15,792 nt of DNA from an uncultured Treponema sp. (GCA_910584475.1 CAJUBD010000033.1:1-15792), one strand, 5' to 3'. Counted from the first letter of the stretch, positions 1 through 7,704 are shown. Program-made: numbers and translations. Notes: generated from the sequence alone by a model not told the origin.

Positions 1-17
1 GTGTAACCCTCTATCGC

Positions 18-38
18 TCCACAGGCTTAGCCTGTGGA
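18..38. repeat. Short perfect hairpin (edge copy of a hairpin family)
   Basis: A 9-bp perfect inverted repeat, TCCACAGGC / GCCTGTGGA, with a TTA loop, lies just ahead of the cyclase gene. It has the same form (CCAC-n-GGC, short loop, GCC-n-GTGG) as the hairpin at 15748-15766, with the variable pair changed on both arms. A looser copy is at 3229-3251. It could be a REP-like repeat or the terminator of a gene left of the window; there is no T-run after it. Confidence 0.6.
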
Positions 39-61
39 TTTCTTATGGGATTAAGGCAAAT

Positions 62-2158
62 ATGAAAATAAAAATCAGAACCCTTTTGGTGGTCTTCAAT
101 GCGGCATTTATCATTCTTACTGCGGCGGTGGTTCTCGTGCTTTACGCACACACCACTAGCTCTTCGGTCTACGCCATTTCAGAAAAATATATGACAGAGC
201 TTTTGTCTTCGGTGAAAAATTCCAGCGACACTTTCTTTTCTTCAGTGGAAAGCGGAAACCGCGATATTGCCGTTCACTATTGGCAGAATTCTTTGCGAGG
301 CGCGATGGCGGAAGGCGGCACCGACTTCAATTATTTTCGCCAAATCGCGCAAAGCAATTCGGGCTTTCAAATGGTTTATTTTGCAGATACTGTTGGCGGA
401 ATGACCATGGCTCTTGCGATGGCGGATGGCTCTATCTCAAAGCGCATCGTTACGAATGACGGCGAATTCATTTATGAGAATTTCACGCACGAAAATCAGG
501 AATACAATGTTACCTCTCCGAATACGATAAAACCTGCCGATCAAGGCTATGACCCGAGAAAGCGCGGCTGGTACAAAAATGCAATGCAAAACAAAAAACT
601 TTCTTGGACGGACATTTATATTTTCAACACAGGAAATCAGCCCGGCTATTCCTGCTCCATGCCGATTTACAATCCCGATGGATCTCTCGTAGGAGTTTCT
701 TGCATCGATGTTTCTGTCGCGGGGCTTTCTCGTTTTTTGAGCCGCTTCGCGCTCACTCCGAACGCAAAGCTTTTCATTTTGGACAATAAAAATCAAATCG
801 TTGCTTCCCCGATTTCCGAAAGCCAGCCGCTTGACGAACTTTTCATGCGCGATGAAAATGGAAATATCACGAACAGTTTGAAAAAAATCACCGAGGGCGA
901 TGAAGCGCTGAAAGCATCGTTTGACACGGCGCGGGATGGCGGCAAAGTGAAGGCGTTCAAGGTGGGCCGAAAAAAATACTTCGCGCTTTATGACACGCTC
1001 ACCACAGAGGCGGATTTGAAAATCCAATTCGGGCTTGTAATTCCAGACGAAGATTTGATGGGGCTTGTCTATAAAAATAACTTTAGGATTATTTCGATTA
1101 TCGTAGTGTTCATTTTAATTGCAATTTTGATTTCATTTTTAATTGCAAAAATTATTGCCAAGCCGATGGACAGCCTTTCGCAGGAGATGGAAAAAATCAA
1201 GAATTTCAAATATGACAGCGACAAGGCAATTCCGACATCTATTGAAGAAATCGGCGGAATGGTCTCTTCGTTCGACAGCATGAAAATGGGGCTGAACAAT
1301 TTTCAAAAGTATGTTCCAACAAAATTAGTGAACCAGCTTATTGCTGGCGGCGAGTTGGCGACGGTCGGCGGTCAGAAAAAGGAGCTTACGCTTTTCTTTT
1401 CCGACATACAGAATTTCACGAACATTTCGGAATCCGTTGACCCCGAGGATTTGGTAATTCAAATGAACGATTATTTTTCCGCAATCTCAAACACAATTAT
1501 CGACAACGACGGCACGCTGGACAAATATATCGGAGATGCGGTTATGGCTTTTTGGGGCGCGCCCGCCGAGAATCCAAACCACGCTGAATGCGCATGCCGA
1601 AGCGCGCTCATCTGCCAAGAGTTGATTTTTAACTTGTGCCACAAATGGCGCGTCGAGGGGAAGCCTGTATTTATGACGCGAATGGGAATCCACACTGGCC
1701 CTGCAGTCGTTGGAAACATGGGATACGAAAAGCGGATAAACTACACTGCCATCGGAGACAGCGTGAACCTTGCGAGCCGTCTTGAAGGAATCAACAAATT
1801 CTACGGCACTAAAATCACGATCAGCCAAGACACATACAAGCAAGTGAACGGAAAATTCCACACGAGAATGTTGGATAGAATTACCGTAAAAGGAAAGTCG
1901 CAGCCAGTCCATATTTTCGAACTTTTGGCAGAAAACGGCAAACTCAACAAAAACGCGCTCAAATTCTACCAAGTTTACGAAGCGGGCTTGAAATGTTATT
2001 TTGCGCAAGACTGGGACAAAGCAATCGCGTGTTTCAAGAAAATGCTTTCCCTGAAAGAAGACAAGCCCGCGAGTTTGATGTTGGAACGCTGCGAGGAATT
2101 TAAGAAGAATCCCCCGCCTGAAGATTGGAATGGCGTGCATGAATTTGCGCAGAAATGA
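62..2158 (+). CDS. Membrane-bound class III adenylate cyclase with Cache sensor and HAMP
   Basis: This 698-residue protein should make cyclic AMP at the inner face of the cytoplasmic membrane in response to an external ligand. It has a first membrane segment (about residues 8-31) and a periplasmic Cache-type domain (about 35-335, with the DPRKRGWY motif). A second membrane segment (about 342-366), a HAMP region and a class III catalytic domain (about 440-620) follow. The metal-binding aspartates are D448 (FFSDIQNF) and D492 (KYIGDAVMAFWG). K488 and the T562/D566 region (YTAIGDSVN) fit adenine selection, and N569 and R573 complete the active site, so it looks catalytically competent. The last 75 residues (YEAGLKCYFAQDWDKAIACF) resemble a TPR helix pair, common behind spirochaete cyclases. 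The ATG at 62 has an AAGG ribosome-binding site five bases upstream. The Cache ligand cannot be read from the sequence; guanylate cyclase is less likely. Confidence 0.9.
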   Translation: MKIKIRTLLVVFNAAFIILTAAVVLVLYAHTTSSSVYAISEKYMTELLSSVKNSSDTFFSSVESGNRDIAVHYWQNSLRGAMAEGGTDFNYFRQIAQSNSGFQMVYFADTVGGMTMALAMADGSISKRIVTNDGEFIYENFTHENQEYNVTSPNTIKPADQGYDPRKRGWYKNAMQNKKLSWTDIYIFNTGNQPGYSCSMPIYNPDGSLVGVSCIDVSVAGLSRFLSRFALTPNAKLFILDNKNQIVASPISESQPLDELFMRDENGNITNSLKKITEGDEALKASFDTARDGGKVKAFKVGRKKYFALYDTLTTEADLKIQFGLVIPDEDLMGLVYKNNFRIISIIVVFILIAILISFLIAKIIAKPMDSLSQEMEKIKNFKYDSDKAIPTSIEEIGGMVSSFDSMKMGLNNFQKYVPTKLVNQLIAGGELATVGGQKKELTLFFSDIQNFTNISESVDPEDLVIQMNDYFSAISNTIIDNDGTLDKYIGDAVMAFWGAPAENPNHAECACRSALICQELIFNLCHKWRVEGKPVFMTRMGIHTGPAVVGNMGYEKRINYTAIGDSVNLASRLEGINKFYGTKITISQDTYKQVNGKFHTRMLDRITVKGKSQPVHIFELLAENGKLNKNALKFYQVYEAGLKCYFAQDWDKAIACFKKMLSLKEDKPASLMLERCEEFKKNPPPEDWNGVHEFAQK

Positions 2159-2317
2159 CCTCCGTACGGCTACGCGCCGAACAGCGCGGAAATAGCGTGG
2201 CTCGCTAAATTATTTTCCGTCGTCATGTTGCGGCCGGCGGCATCTTAATGAAGTCAAGCGAACGATAAAAGAAATTAAAAATTTTAAAAGAAATTTGCGC
2301 GAAGTTCAAAAGGGATA
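2159..2317. other. Intergenic, little structure
   Basis: After the cyclase stop there are only weak hairpins: GCGC-CGAACA-GCGC near 2174-2187, and TAGCG-TGGCT-CGCTA at 2193-2207 followed by an AT-rich tract with TTTT. The second could act as a weak terminator. I see no coding signal in this stretch. Confidence 0.35.
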
Positions 2318-2394
2318 TTGCAATAAATACAAAATTGAGTTATAATTAAAAGGCGCGACTCTCTTTTGCCGTGCAATCTTTTTAATTCGGTGGA
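2318..2394 (+). promoter_or_regulatory. Promoter and ribosome-binding site of the PilZ-like gene
   Basis: The -35 element TTGCAA (2318-2323) and the -10 element TATAAT (2341-2346) are separated by 17 bp. Transcription would start near 2353, giving a leader of about 45 bases with GGTGG at 2389-2393 just before the ATG at 2398. The gene therefore has its own promoter and need not depend on the cyclase transcript. Confidence 0.65.
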
Positions 2395-2397
2395 ATC

Positions 2398-3213
2398 ATG
2401 GACATAAAGAACACTGACATTTTCGGGCGGAAAGTCTTTTTCATCGCGCCGGACGCCACGCTTATTCCTTCGTCTTTTATGGAAAATCTTTGTACGCTCG
2501 GATACGAGTCGCACATTGTCGCCCGTAGCGGCGATATGCTTTCGGACGGCATAAAAAAAATCACGGAGAATTTCCCCGACGCGCTGATTTTCTTCAACAT
2601 CAATGTCTCCGCGCCGGGAATGAGCTGGCATCAATTCATTCGACAAATCAGGCAGGAGAATGCGAGGCTCGCCGTCGGCGTTGTCTTTGAGGCGATGAAC
2701 CAAGAGCACGTGCACCATGTGCAAGCAGAGTACGGAAGCGATTTAACTGCAGAGTGCATCGCGCTTTCCCACGGCAAGGAAAAGGAAAACTTCGCGTCGA
2801 TTCTTTCCGTGCTTGAAAAATCCGGGGCGAAGGGGCGAAGAAACAATATACGCGCCAAATGCGACGATGAAAGTCATATTTCCTTCAAGCAGGGCTCTCT
2901 CAATTTCCATGCGAAGCTCGACGATGTGAACATCTCGCACATTTGCTGTATCGTGGAAGGAAGCGAAAGCATCCACGACATTAGGATTTACGACAAGGTT
3001 CGCGGCGCGCACATCAATGTGAACGGCTTTGAATTCACTTCTGATGTAGTCCTGATAATGAAGCGCGTAAAAATGGGCGTTTCCACGGCGATTTTTATGT
3101 TCATAAAGAAGCCGGACGACGAGCCGGGACTCGAGGCGGAAGAGGAAAGGCAATTGAACAAGAAAATTTACGAAATCACATCGGAGGAATTCGCGCGGCT
3201 TTTAAACGAGTGA
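2398..3213 (+). CDS. Degenerate receiver / PilZ-like domain protein
   Basis: A 271-residue soluble protein with no signal peptide. Residues about 8-130 look like a response-regulator receiver fold (a GRKVFFIAPD strand, later LIFFNINVSAPGM). The acidic pocket and the phosphorylatable aspartate are absent, since FFNIN stands where a D is expected. Residues about 145-270 resemble a PilZ domain. The cyclic-di-GMP arm RxxxR is present as R148-NNI-R152, but the second motif (D/N-x-S-x-x-G) reads N178-I-S-H-I-C183, without its glycine. I infer a cyclic-di-GMP effector, or a descendant that lost binding, possibly acting on motility. It lies between a cAMP-producing enzyme and a chemoreceptor. The domain assignment is by motif only; the C-terminus (EEERQLNKKIYEITSEEFAR) is charged and probably helical. 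Confidence 0.55.
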   Translation: MDIKNTDIFGRKVFFIAPDATLIPSSFMENLCTLGYESHIVARSGDMLSDGIKKITENFPDALIFFNINVSAPGMSWHQFIRQIRQENARLAVGVVFEAMNQEHVHHVQAEYGSDLTAECIALSHGKEKENFASILSVLEKSGAKGRRNNIRAKCDDESHISFKQGSLNFHAKLDDVNISHICCIVEGSESIHDIRIYDKVRGAHINVNGFEFTSDVVLIMKRVKMGVSTAIFMFIKKPDDEPGLEAEEERQLNKKIYEITSEEFARLLNE

Positions 3214-3228
3214 TTTCCTTCTTGAGGA

Positions 3229-3284
3229 CCATTGCCCTCTAAAGGCAGTGGCTTGAAATGCAAGCCGCCCAAAGCGGTCAAGCC
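3229..3284. repeat. Tandem-hairpin repeat after the PilZ-like gene
   Basis: Hairpin 1 is CCATTGCC / GGCAGTGG (3229-3236 with 3244-3251, one G-T pair). It runs into GGCTTGA (3250-3256), which can pair with TCAAGCC (3278-3284) around an inner CCGC-CCAAA-GCGG stem. The order 'hairpin ending GTGG, then CTTGA, then a second hairpin' recurs at 15748-15792. It lies 15 bp after a stop codon, so a terminator or REP-like role is possible. No T-run follows. Confidence 0.55.
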
Positions 3285-3330
3285 TTGTGGCTGAATAATA
3301 AATTCAATGTTGCGTTCCCCGTGTATATAT

Positions 3331-3339
3331 GGGGGGGGG
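3331..3339 (+). promoter_or_regulatory. Poly-G tract (G9) in the MCP upstream region
   Basis: Nine consecutive G lie between ATATAT (3325-3330) and the ribosome-binding site AAAGGAG (3343-3349) of the chemoreceptor gene. This length slips readily in replication. The tract lies at or next to the presumed promoter or transcription start. A TATATAT -10-like box ends right at the tract, but no convincing -35 element can be placed. In Treponema pallidum, poly-G tracts upstream of tpr genes vary in length and modulate transcription. Here the effect is inference. Confidence 0.6.
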
Positions 3340-3358
3340 TATAAAGGAGCTTAAAAAA

Positions 3359-5470
3359 ATGGCACGGAAAAAGGAACTGGATCGTTTCGCGACCACCTAC
3401 AGAAAGGATATGCAGATTCAGACAAAACTTCTGCTTATCATCGCGGGATTTATCATGCTGACAAGCCTTTTGGTAACGATTGTCGCTATTGGCGTTTTCA
3501 AGTACGAAGTGGAACTGATTACAAAGGAAGGACTCGAGTCTACCGCGAATGGACTTGAACGCACGCTTTACGACTGGCGCAGTTGTATTGACGGCTATTC
3601 GGTAATTTATTCACGCGACAAGGACATAGTGGCGGCCGTCCAAAATGACCATGCCAAACTGCGAGATTTGATGGAGGAGCGGCTTTCCGACACAGACACG
3701 GATTTTTACGCGGTCGTGGATTCCCAGGGGAACAGCATTTGGACGCACGGAACGCTTGCGATGAATTATTCTTCTTCCAAGGCCGTCTCCACCGCGCTCG
3801 AGGGGAACAGAGGATACGCCTACGAACCGTTCGGAACATGCGCATATGGCATGGTTTCTGCCGCGCCGCTTTTTGGTGAAAACGGGAATGTCGTGGGCGC
3901 GATAATCATGGGCTACATCTTTGCGAACAACTTGCTTGTGGAGCAAATGAAAGAAAGTTACGATGTGGAATGCACTGTCTTTTATGGCGACTTGCGGGTG
4001 GACACTTCGCTCCTTGGCGCGGACGGAAAGAAGATTGTCAATACGAAAATTCAGAACCAGACAATCGTCAACCAAGTTTTGAAGCAGGGCAAAAAGTACC
4101 TCGGACTCAACACTATCGGCGGAAAACATTATCTTTCGGAGTACATTCCGATGGCGAATGAGGACGGCACGGTGTCGGGAATGATGTTCGTGGCGAAATC
4201 GCTCGACACAATCTCCAAAGTTGTGGATGCGGCGGCAAAAATCATCACGCCGTTTGCGATTGTGCTTGCGGCCATTCTTTCGTTCCTCAGTTTCCTGTTC
4301 GTGCATTGGCTCATGTGGAGAATCAAAAATGTCACGGATTCGCTCAAGGAAATGGCAACGGGCGAAGCGGACCTCACGAAAAGGTGCAAGCTTTTTATTC
4401 GCGATGAAATCGGCTTTCTTGTCATCAACTTCGACGCGTTCTGCGACAAGCTTCAGAAAATCGTCAGCGACATAAAGGGAACGGAGGGCGACCTTTTGAG
4501 CTACGGAGAGCGCCTCGGAAAAATGGTCCAGGAAAACACGGCGTTCGTGGATGAAATGATTAAGAATATCCGCAGCGTTGAATCCGAAATGGAAAACCAA
4601 AATACGCTCGTGGAAGACTCATCCGTTTCCGTGGAAAAGATTTCCGGCTCCGTGCAGCAATTGCGCGACACTTTGGTAACGCAAGGCGAGGGCATGCAAA
4701 ATGCGTCCAGCGCGGTCACGCAGATGATTGGAAATGTCGGCTCGGTTTCGCGTTCAATTGAAAAGATGGCGGATGAATTCAATGTGCTTGAAGACGATGT
4801 GAAAAACGGAATTCTACGGCAACGCTCGGTGAACGAGCAGATTCAGCAAATTGAGCAACAGTCGGAAATGCTCAATGATGCCAACGACGTGATTTCTTCA
4901 ATCGCGAGCCAAACGAATCTTCTTGCGATGAACGCGGCGATCGAGGCGGCGCACGCCGGTGACGCGGGAAAAGGTTTTGCCGTCGTAGCGGATGAAATCC
5001 GCAAGCTTTCCGAAAATTCCTCCGCGCAATCGAAAAACATTGGCGAACAGCTCAAGGCAATTTTGAATTCCATTTCGAGCGTCGTAGAAGATTCCGACCT
5101 TTCGGATAAAATGTTCTCGCGCGTTTCGGAGAAAATCCAGGTAACGGGCGAGCTTGTGAATCAAATAAAGCTTTCCATGGACGAACAGTCCGAAGGCTCA
5201 AAGCAAATAAGCGAGGCCTTGAGTTACATGAACGACGCGGCAAGCCATGTAAAGGAGGCGTCCGACCAGGTAGACAACGCTTGTGGTGGAATCACTGAAG
5301 ATGTGGAAAAGCTCCGCAAGTCCTCTCAAATTGTAAGCCAGTCGCTCAAGGCAATTGAAGGCGGCGTAAAGACAATCGAGGAGGGAGACGAGTCATTGAT
5401 GAATATCGCCACCTCAATTTCCGGCTCGATTTACAGAATCACAAGCCAAATCGACCAATTCAAAGTATAG
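3359..5470 (+). CDS. Methyl-accepting chemotaxis protein (transmembrane)
   Basis: A 703-residue chemoreceptor that should control CheA in the polar array. There is a membrane segment at about residues 24-47 and a periplasmic Cache-like sensor at about 50-290 (note YAVVDSQGNSIW and the GNVVGAIIMGYIF strand). A second membrane segment (about 294-320) is followed by HAMP (LKEMATGEADLTKRC) and a long coiled-coil signalling domain. The highly conserved hairpin tip is clear around N520 (TNLLAMNAAIEAAHAG, then GKGFAVVADEIRKLSENS). There is no C-terminal CheR/CheB-tethering pentapeptide; the protein ends QIDQFKV. I chose the ATG at 3359 because AAAGGAG (3343-3349) precedes it at normal spacing. An in-frame ATG at 3329 uses the first G of the G9 tract, has no ribosome-binding site, and its frame would change with tract length. 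The ligand is unknown. Confidence 0.93.
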   Translation: MARKKELDRFATTYRKDMQIQTKLLLIIAGFIMLTSLLVTIVAIGVFKYEVELITKEGLESTANGLERTLYDWRSCIDGYSVIYSRDKDIVAAVQNDHAKLRDLMEERLSDTDTDFYAVVDSQGNSIWTHGTLAMNYSSSKAVSTALEGNRGYAYEPFGTCAYGMVSAAPLFGENGNVVGAIIMGYIFANNLLVEQMKESYDVECTVFYGDLRVDTSLLGADGKKIVNTKIQNQTIVNQVLKQGKKYLGLNTIGGKHYLSEYIPMANEDGTVSGMMFVAKSLDTISKVVDAAAKIITPFAIVLAAILSFLSFLFVHWLMWRIKNVTDSLKEMATGEADLTKRCKLFIRDEIGFLVINFDAFCDKLQKIVSDIKGTEGDLLSYGERLGKMVQENTAFVDEMIKNIRSVESEMENQNTLVEDSSVSVEKISGSVQQLRDTLVTQGEGMQNASSAVTQMIGNVGSVSRSIEKMADEFNVLEDDVKNGILRQRSVNEQIQQIEQQSEMLNDANDVISSIASQTNLLAMNAAIEAAHAGDAGKGFAVVADEIRKLSENSSAQSKNIGEQLKAILNSISSVVEDSDLSDKMFSRVSEKIQVTGELVNQIKLSMDEQSEGSKQISEALSYMNDAASHVKEASDQVDNACGGITEDVEKLRKSSQIVSQSLKAIEGGVKTIEEGDESLMNIATSISGSIYRITSQIDQFKV

Positions 5471-5484
5471 ACGGAAGTGGAACA

Positions 5485-5518
5485 AACGCTTGGCATCGCA
5501 AAAGAAATGCCAAGCGTT
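5485..5518 (+). terminator. Strong hairpin downstream of the MCP gene
   Basis: A 12-bp perfect stem, AACGCTTGGCAT / ATGCCAAGCGTT, with a 10-base loop lies 14 bp after the stop codon. The following sequence (GTCGTCAATTTC) has only a weak T-run, so it may stop transcription imperfectly or mainly protect the 3' end. It may also be a member of the local palindromic repeats. Confidence 0.55.
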
Positions 5519-5549
5519 GTCGTCAATTTCAAATGCTCACGATGCGCTT

Positions 5550-5612
5550 GGAGATTGGGCGAGACCACACAATCTCCGACCAATGCGGAGTTTCGACACG
5601 CTCAAACTCCGC
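5550..5612. repeat. Two more hairpins between the convergent MCP and lyase genes
   Basis: GGAGATTG / CAATCTCC (5550-5557 with 5570-5577) and GCGGAGTTT / AAACTCCGC (5585-5593 with 5604-5612) follow each other directly. With the 5485-5518 stem they make three consecutive hairpins of unrelated sequence in 130 bp. Neither has a T-run. The GAGTTT...AAACTC core of the second resembles a module of the large repeats at 7271 and 9764. Confidence 0.5.
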
Positions 5613-5678
5613 TCCTTGCAGTGCCAAATTCAAAATTAAACTCGGCGGCGACATTTTCGCTTTTCATTCCCAAAGAGA

Positions 5679-7253
5679 TTATCCGAAAATTTCCGTCGTT
5701 TTAAGCCACTCGGCAACTTTGTTCGCGTCGCTGTCCAGCGGGCGGTCATCCTTTACGAATTTGCTCATTTTTCGCACTTCATTGTGTACGGACTGCGTGA
5801 ACGGGCTGAAATCGTCTTTGCCCGCCAAATCCACGGCTTGCATCGCCGCCAAAATGTGCGTGGCGAATTGCAGAAAAACCAATTCAATTTGCTCGTCGAG
5901 CTTTCGCGCGCTGATTGTGCCCATGGAAACTTTGTCTTGATTCAAAGCTTCGGTCGGCGCGGAAGTCACGCTGATTGGATAGCAAAAACTTTGCACTTCG
6001 CCGCGAATCGCGCTGATCGTGATTTGCGCGGCTTTGAAGCCGAGCCGAAGCCCTGCCTTCGGGTCGGTTTCTTTTGTGAACGGAATCAAATTGTCGGTCA
6101 GCCCGTTGAATTTTCCGTCGATGATGATTTCGGCTTGCTTGTCCGAAAGGTCTGAGATGTTGGCGAGCGCGGTTCGAAGATAGTCGCAGGCAGCGCAAAT
6201 GTGTCCGCCATAAAAATTTCCCGTGTTGTAAATTCTATTTGCCTCGATGTCTACCAGCGGATTGTCATTTGCGGAATTTATTTCCTCCGTAATCCAATTT
6301 CGCGCGATTTCCAAAGTGTCCCGAAAAACGCCAGAAATCTGCGGCGCGCATCGAATCGAATATCTGTCTTGGATTTTGTTTTGCTGCTTTACGAAAGTCT
6401 TTCCAGCGATTTTTTCGATTTGCGTTTCCAAAAAATCTTCGTATTTAAAAACGCGCTTGGAATTTTTTATGACGTTAAAAATGTACGATGCGCTTTCGCA
6501 TTGACCTTTGTGGTTTTTGATTTCGCTCACTTTTGCCACGAAAGGCGTGTCTTTTCCGCGCGTGATTTCAGAAGTCACGGCCGTCAGAAAATCAGAAATG
6601 TTCGCAAGCCTCTCCGCTTTTTTCCAAGCGAGCGCGGCGACCGCAGTCATCACGCTTGTTCCGTTCATAATCGCAAGGCCTTCTTTCGCCTCAATCGGAA
6701 GCGGCTCGATTTTTTCTGCCTTGAACGCGGTTTTCGCCGGAACGATTTTTCCTTTGTAAAAAACTTTTCGTTGTCCCATAATCACTGCGGCGACATAGCT
6801 CAAAGGCGTAAGGTCGCCGCTTGCGCCCACCGAGCCGAGTTGCGGAATCACGGGAATGATGTCGCGATTCAAAAGCGTCGCCATCATTTTCGCAAGTTCA
6901 CCGCGAATCGCGCTGAATCCGCCTTTGACATTTCCATTGAGCCGGCAAAGCAAAACCGCGCGCCCGATTTCGCGGGAAAAATTTTTCCCCAAGCCGATTC
7001 CGTGATATGCGACAATCGTGCGCTGAAGCTCGCCGGCTTTTTGCGGCGCGATTTGATTGGCGCACGAATCGCCAAAATCCGTGGTGACACCGTAAGTCGG
7101 AACTCCGCTTTCAATGTAGTCCATCAAAAATTTTCGCGAACGCTCCAGCATCTGCCAAAATTTTTTTTCGGAAGGAAGCGCGATTTTTTCGCCTTTGCAA
7201 GCCACGTTAAAAACATCTTCAATGGAAAGGCTTTCTCCATCTACGATTTTCAT
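5679..7253 (-). CDS. hutH: MIO-dependent aromatic amino acid ammonia-lyase (HAL/PAL/TAL family)
   Basis: A 524-residue cytosolic enzyme that should remove ammonia from an aromatic amino acid; histidine to urocanate is the default annotation. The Ala-Ser-Gly triad that cyclises to the MIO group is A144-S145-G146, in GSVGASGDLTPLSY. Other family signatures are Y54 in TYGVTTDFG, N197 in MNGTS, R301 in RYSIRCAPQ and NFYGG (346-350). The start at 7253 has TGGAG four to eight bases upstream; an in-frame ATG at 7280 lies inside a repeat and has no such site. Substrate is uncertain: a His at 84 is HutH-like, but LNQDKVSMG (437-445) replaces the NQEDHVSM expected of histidine lyases and resembles the NQD of PAL/TAL/mutase enzymes. 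DLTPLSY also fits those better, and D59 replaces the usual glycine of TGFG. No hutU, hutI or hutG lies nearby. The family call is sure; the symbol is tentative. Confidence 0.8.
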   Translation of the reverse strand: MKIVDGESLSIEDVFNVACKGEKIALPSEKKFWQMLERSRKFLMDYIESGVPTYGVTTDFGDSCANQIAPQKAGELQRTIVAYHGIGLGKNFSREIGRAVLLCRLNGNVKGGFSAIRGELAKMMATLLNRDIIPVIPQLGSVGASGDLTPLSYVAAVIMGQRKVFYKGKIVPAKTAFKAEKIEPLPIEAKEGLAIMNGTSVMTAVAALAWKKAERLANISDFLTAVTSEITRGKDTPFVAKVSEIKNHKGQCESASYIFNVIKNSKRVFKYEDFLETQIEKIAGKTFVKQQNKIQDRYSIRCAPQISGVFRDTLEIARNWITEEINSANDNPLVDIEANRIYNTGNFYGGHICAACDYLRTALANISDLSDKQAEIIIDGKFNGLTDNLIPFTKETDPKAGLRLGFKAAQITISAIRGEVQSFCYPISVTSAPTEALNQDKVSMGTISARKLDEQIELVFLQFATHILAAMQAVDLAGKDDFSPFTQSVHNEVRKMSKFVKDDRPLDSDANKVAEWLKTTEIFG

Positions 7254-7270
7254 AAAATTCTCCAAATAAA

Positions 7271-7473
7271 TTTTTAACAATGAAAAGTTTCAACTTTTTT
7301 ATTGTTAAAAAAACGCGATTTTGCAGCGAAGCAAAAATCGCAGTGAATAACGAGTTTTCGTAGAAAACTCGAATTTAAAACTGTCGGCGTGAGTTTTTCG
7401 TAAAAATAAATAACGCGAAAAACTCGATAGCAAGTCGCAAGACTTGCGTAGCATTTTTGACGACAATTTTAAA
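7271..7473. repeat. Modular palindromic repeat, unit 1 (full length)
   Basis: This is about 200 bp of nested hairpins. P1 is TTTTTAACAAT (7271-7281) with ATTGTTAAAAA (7301-7311), enclosing AAAAGTT / AACTTTT. P2 is GCGATTTT (7315-7322) with AAAATCGC (7334-7341). P3 is CGAGTTTTC (7351-7359) with GAAAACTCG (7363-7371). P4 has an outer stem TTTAAAACTGTCG (7375-7387) with CGACAATTTTAAA (7461-7473). P4 encloses GAGTTTTTCG / CGAAAAACTC (7391-7425) and GCAAGTC-GCAA-GACTTGC (7430-7447). The unit begins 7 bp beyond the ribosome-binding site of the lyase gene and fills its leader. The same order of stems recurs at 9764 and 10163. Confidence 0.8.
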
Positions 7474-7480
7474 TATCCAA

Positions 7481-7486
7481 ATTATA
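7481..7486 (-). promoter_or_regulatory. Candidate -10 element for the ammonia-lyase gene
   Basis: On the minus strand TATAAT stands just outside repeat unit 1; a start near 7474 would give a leader of about 220 bases made almost entirely of the repeat. No good -35 hexamer is seen 16-18 bp upstream, so this is a weak call. Confidence 0.3.
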
Positions 7487-7546
7487 TTGTAAAAATATTC
7501 TAGCCCTTTTCGCGATTTTTTTCAAGCGACAATTTTCCTTCTTTAA

Positions 7547-7657
7547 TTTTTTAACATCGCAGGAAACTTCAGTTTCCGAGAATGTTAAAAAATGCGACTT
7601 CGTAATGAAATGCCTTCGCAACGAACGCGCAGCGCGAAGTTTCAAGCGAAAATCGCA
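7547..7657. repeat. Modular palindromic repeat, unit 2 (partial: P1 and P2 only)
   Basis: P1 is a TTTTTTAACAT / ATGTTAAAAAA stem with inner GGAAACT-TC-AGTTTCC. It is followed by a long P2-type arm TGCGA (7593-7597) / TCGCA (7653-7657) around CTTCGCAACGAACGC. The P1 part matches unit 4 over 33 identical bases (7559-7591 with 10019-10051), plus the preceding ATTTTTTAACAT. The P2 part resembles unit 3 instead. P3 and P4 are missing, so units appear to be mixed from modules. On the minus strand it creates a spurious reading frame. Confidence 0.75.
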
Positions 7658-7704
7658 GTTCATCATCATAGAAAAAAATTCCAAGAAAACTTTGCGCCAC
7701 CCTA

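Noticed and set aside
437..1027. Minus-strand open frame inside the cyclase gene
   Set aside because: Antisense shadow; the plus-strand Cache domain explains the sequence. The same applies to the frames at 1487-2140, 3611-4600 and 11647-12357.
3329..3358. Upstream in-frame ATG of the MCP gene
   Set aside because: There is no ribosome-binding site and it overlaps the G9 tract. The ATG at 3359 has AAAGGAG at good spacing and gives a normal N-terminus.
5477..5940. Plus-strand frames between the MCP and the lyase gene
   Set aside because: They consist of the intergenic hairpins and the antisense end of the lyase gene, with no domain or ribosome-binding site.
6201..7277. Long plus-strand open frame of 358 codons opposite the ammonia-lyase gene
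   Set aside because: It is an antisense shadow of a well-supported gene. Its translation is rich in Arg, Phe, His and Cys with no domain, and no ribosome-binding site was seen.
7254..7473. Riboswitch in the leader of the ammonia-lyase gene
   Set aside because: The same structure recurs away from leaders (after the XRE gene and at the argD 3' end), and it matches no riboswitch I recognise. A dispersed repeat is the simpler reading.
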